From an uncultured Bacteroidia bacterium (GTDB taxonomy: Bacteria; Bacteroidota; Bacteroidia; Bacteroidales; UBA932), in NCBI GenBank assembly GCA_902766255.1, contig CACXCS010000048.1:1-64000 (forward strand): a DNA stretch of 64,000 nucleotides, given 5' to 3'. The position numbers were made by a program, and so were the translations under genes. The notes under the pieces are model-generated. The model ran no database searches, was not told the origin of the DNA, and saw only the letters and a program-made list of their open reading frames with translations. Positions 63,237 to 64,000 of this stretch are shown here, piece after piece. Each line of letters opens with the position of its first letter. The stretch's first letter is position 1.

Positions 63237-64000
63237 ATGACACTGATAAAGCGACTCAGCATTGCTGCAATCTTTGTTATGGCCGGCCTGGGACTGTCCG
63301 TTCCCTTGCTCTCCCAGACCAGGGAACTCAGCGGCGTTGTGCTGGACGAGACCGACCTTGGCGTTCCCGGGGCATACGTTCAGTTCAAAGGCGGGACAGG
63401 AGGTGCAATGACCGACCTGGACGGACGCTTCACCATCAAGGCCAAAAGCGGGGACGTACTGGTGGTCTCCTTCCTCGGCTACGCTGACGAGGAGGTCACG
63501 GTAGCCGACCAGAAGGAGCTCATTATCAAGCTTGTACCCCAAGCCAACGAGCTCGAGGGCGTTATCAAGGTTGCCTATGGCACCCAGAAGAAGGCTTCCG
63601 TCATAGGCTCCATCACCACCATTGACGCCGGCCAGCTGCAGGCTCCCATTGGCCAGCTTTCCACTGGCCTGGCAGGCAAACTCGCCGGCATCGTGGCTGT
63701 ACAGCATACCGGTGAGCCAGGCTCCAGCGCCGAGTTCTGGATCCGTGGTGTCAACACCTTCGGAGCCAACGCCTACCCGCTCATCCTCGTGGACGGCGTA
63801 GAAAGGGCAATGGACCTTGTGGATGTCGAGGATATCGCCTCGTTCTCCATCCTTAAAGACGCCACCGCCACAGCGCTTTACGGTGTTCGCGGAGCCAACG
63901 GCATAGTGCTCATCACCACCAAGCGCGGCGCCGAATCTAAACCCAAGGTAAGCGCGAAGGTGGAAACCGGCATAACTTCTCCGACTCGCCTTCCACAGAT
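63237..64000 (+). CDS. SusC-family TonB-dependent receptor (3' end beyond window)
   Basis: The frame is open from the ATG at 63237 to the window end, 254 codons. Signal peptide (MTLIKRLSIAAIFVMAGLGL), then the carboxypeptidase-regulatory-like domain typical of SusC (ELSGVVLDETDLGVPGAYV, TDLDGRFTI), a TonB-box-like VAYGTQKKASV, and the plug with LAGKLAGIVAVQ, RGVNTFGANAYPLILVDGV and SILKDATATALYGVRGANG. The beta-barrel lies beyond the window. It imports oligosaccharides with a SusD partner, expected just downstream. It starts 9 nt after the ROK kinase, so it belongs to the same sugar locus. Confidence 0.95.
   Translation, partial: MTLIKRLSIAAIFVMAGLGLSVPLLSQTRELSGVVLDETDLGVPGAYVQFKGGTGGAMTDLDGRFTIKAKSGDVLVVSFLGYADEEVTVADQKELIIKLVPQANELEGVIKVAYGTQKKASVIGSITTIDAGQLQAPIGQLSTGLAGKLAGIVAVQHTGEPGSSAEFWIRGVNTFGANAYPLILVDGVERAMDLVDVEDIASFSILKDATATALYGVRGANGIVLITTKRGAESKPKVSAKVETGITSPTRLPQ

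Overview
The window is chromosomal DNA of a Bacteroidota, most likely a gut-type Bacteroidales. Supporting signs are a SusC-type TonB-dependent receptor with a carboxypeptidase-like N-terminal domain, type V pilus (fimbrillin) style lipoproteins, a GH127 sugar locus, an RseC-RnfBCDGEA operon, a RAYT-like transposase, and many promoters of the Bacteroidetes form TAnnTTTG. Genus cannot be fixed from the sequence. No rRNA, tRNA or CRISPR array was seen. Most of the window is GC-rich, tightly packed housekeeping DNA. Positions 1-10.3 kb and 42.6-44.0 kb are poorer in GC and look like accessory DNA.

Layout. 1-499: tail of an AAA ATPase. 500-1058: decayed DNA and a terminator. 1059-10269: two tandem paralogous cassettes on the minus strand. 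Each is a 56-residue ORF, then a fimbrillin-like lipoprotein, then a large secreted von Willebrand A (vWA) protein with a Cna-B-like tail. A 103-bp inverted repeat with a hairpin flanks the first cassette. 10472-38547: about 28 kb of minus-strand genes with overlapping or near-touching ends. In transcription order these are xseA-xseB, glycogen metabolism (branching enzyme, debranching enzyme, glycogen synthase-like GT4, GH57, phosphorylase), ribF, alaS, an LptF/G-type permease fused to methionyl-tRNA formyltransferase, a MATE pump, two M23 peptidases, a MerR regulator, a zinc-ribbon coiled coil, dnaB, rseC, rnfBCDGEA and ispF.

38628-42605: plus-strand engB-prs-(small membrane protein)-der-hydrolase. 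42606-44052: RAYT-like transposase with flanking palindromes and a 44-bp direct repeat. 44036-51844: DUF4783 protein, rlmH, a 1160-residue sensor kinase convergent with a sigma-54 type response regulator that lacks its DNA-binding domain, then cmk, ispH and efp. 51851-54982: three secreted proteins (nucleoside hydrolase fusion, unknown, esterase). 54983-64000: a sugar locus with GH127 and an epimerase-like protein diverging from an MFS transporter, sugar isomerase, phosphomannose-isomerase-like protein, ROK kinase and the start of a SusC gene.

How the parts fit. The Rnf block is an ion-pumping ferredoxin:NAD oxidoreductase. The glycogen block makes and breaks down storage glucan. The 3' sugar locus looks like capture and catabolism of a glycan rich in arabinofuranose or a related sugar. 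The 5' cassettes look like surface pilus or adhesin modules. Several -7 elements lie only 5-8 nt before the start codon, which suggests leaderless or near-leaderless mRNAs for alaS, xseA, rlmH, cmk, an M23 peptidase gene and the epimerase-like gene.
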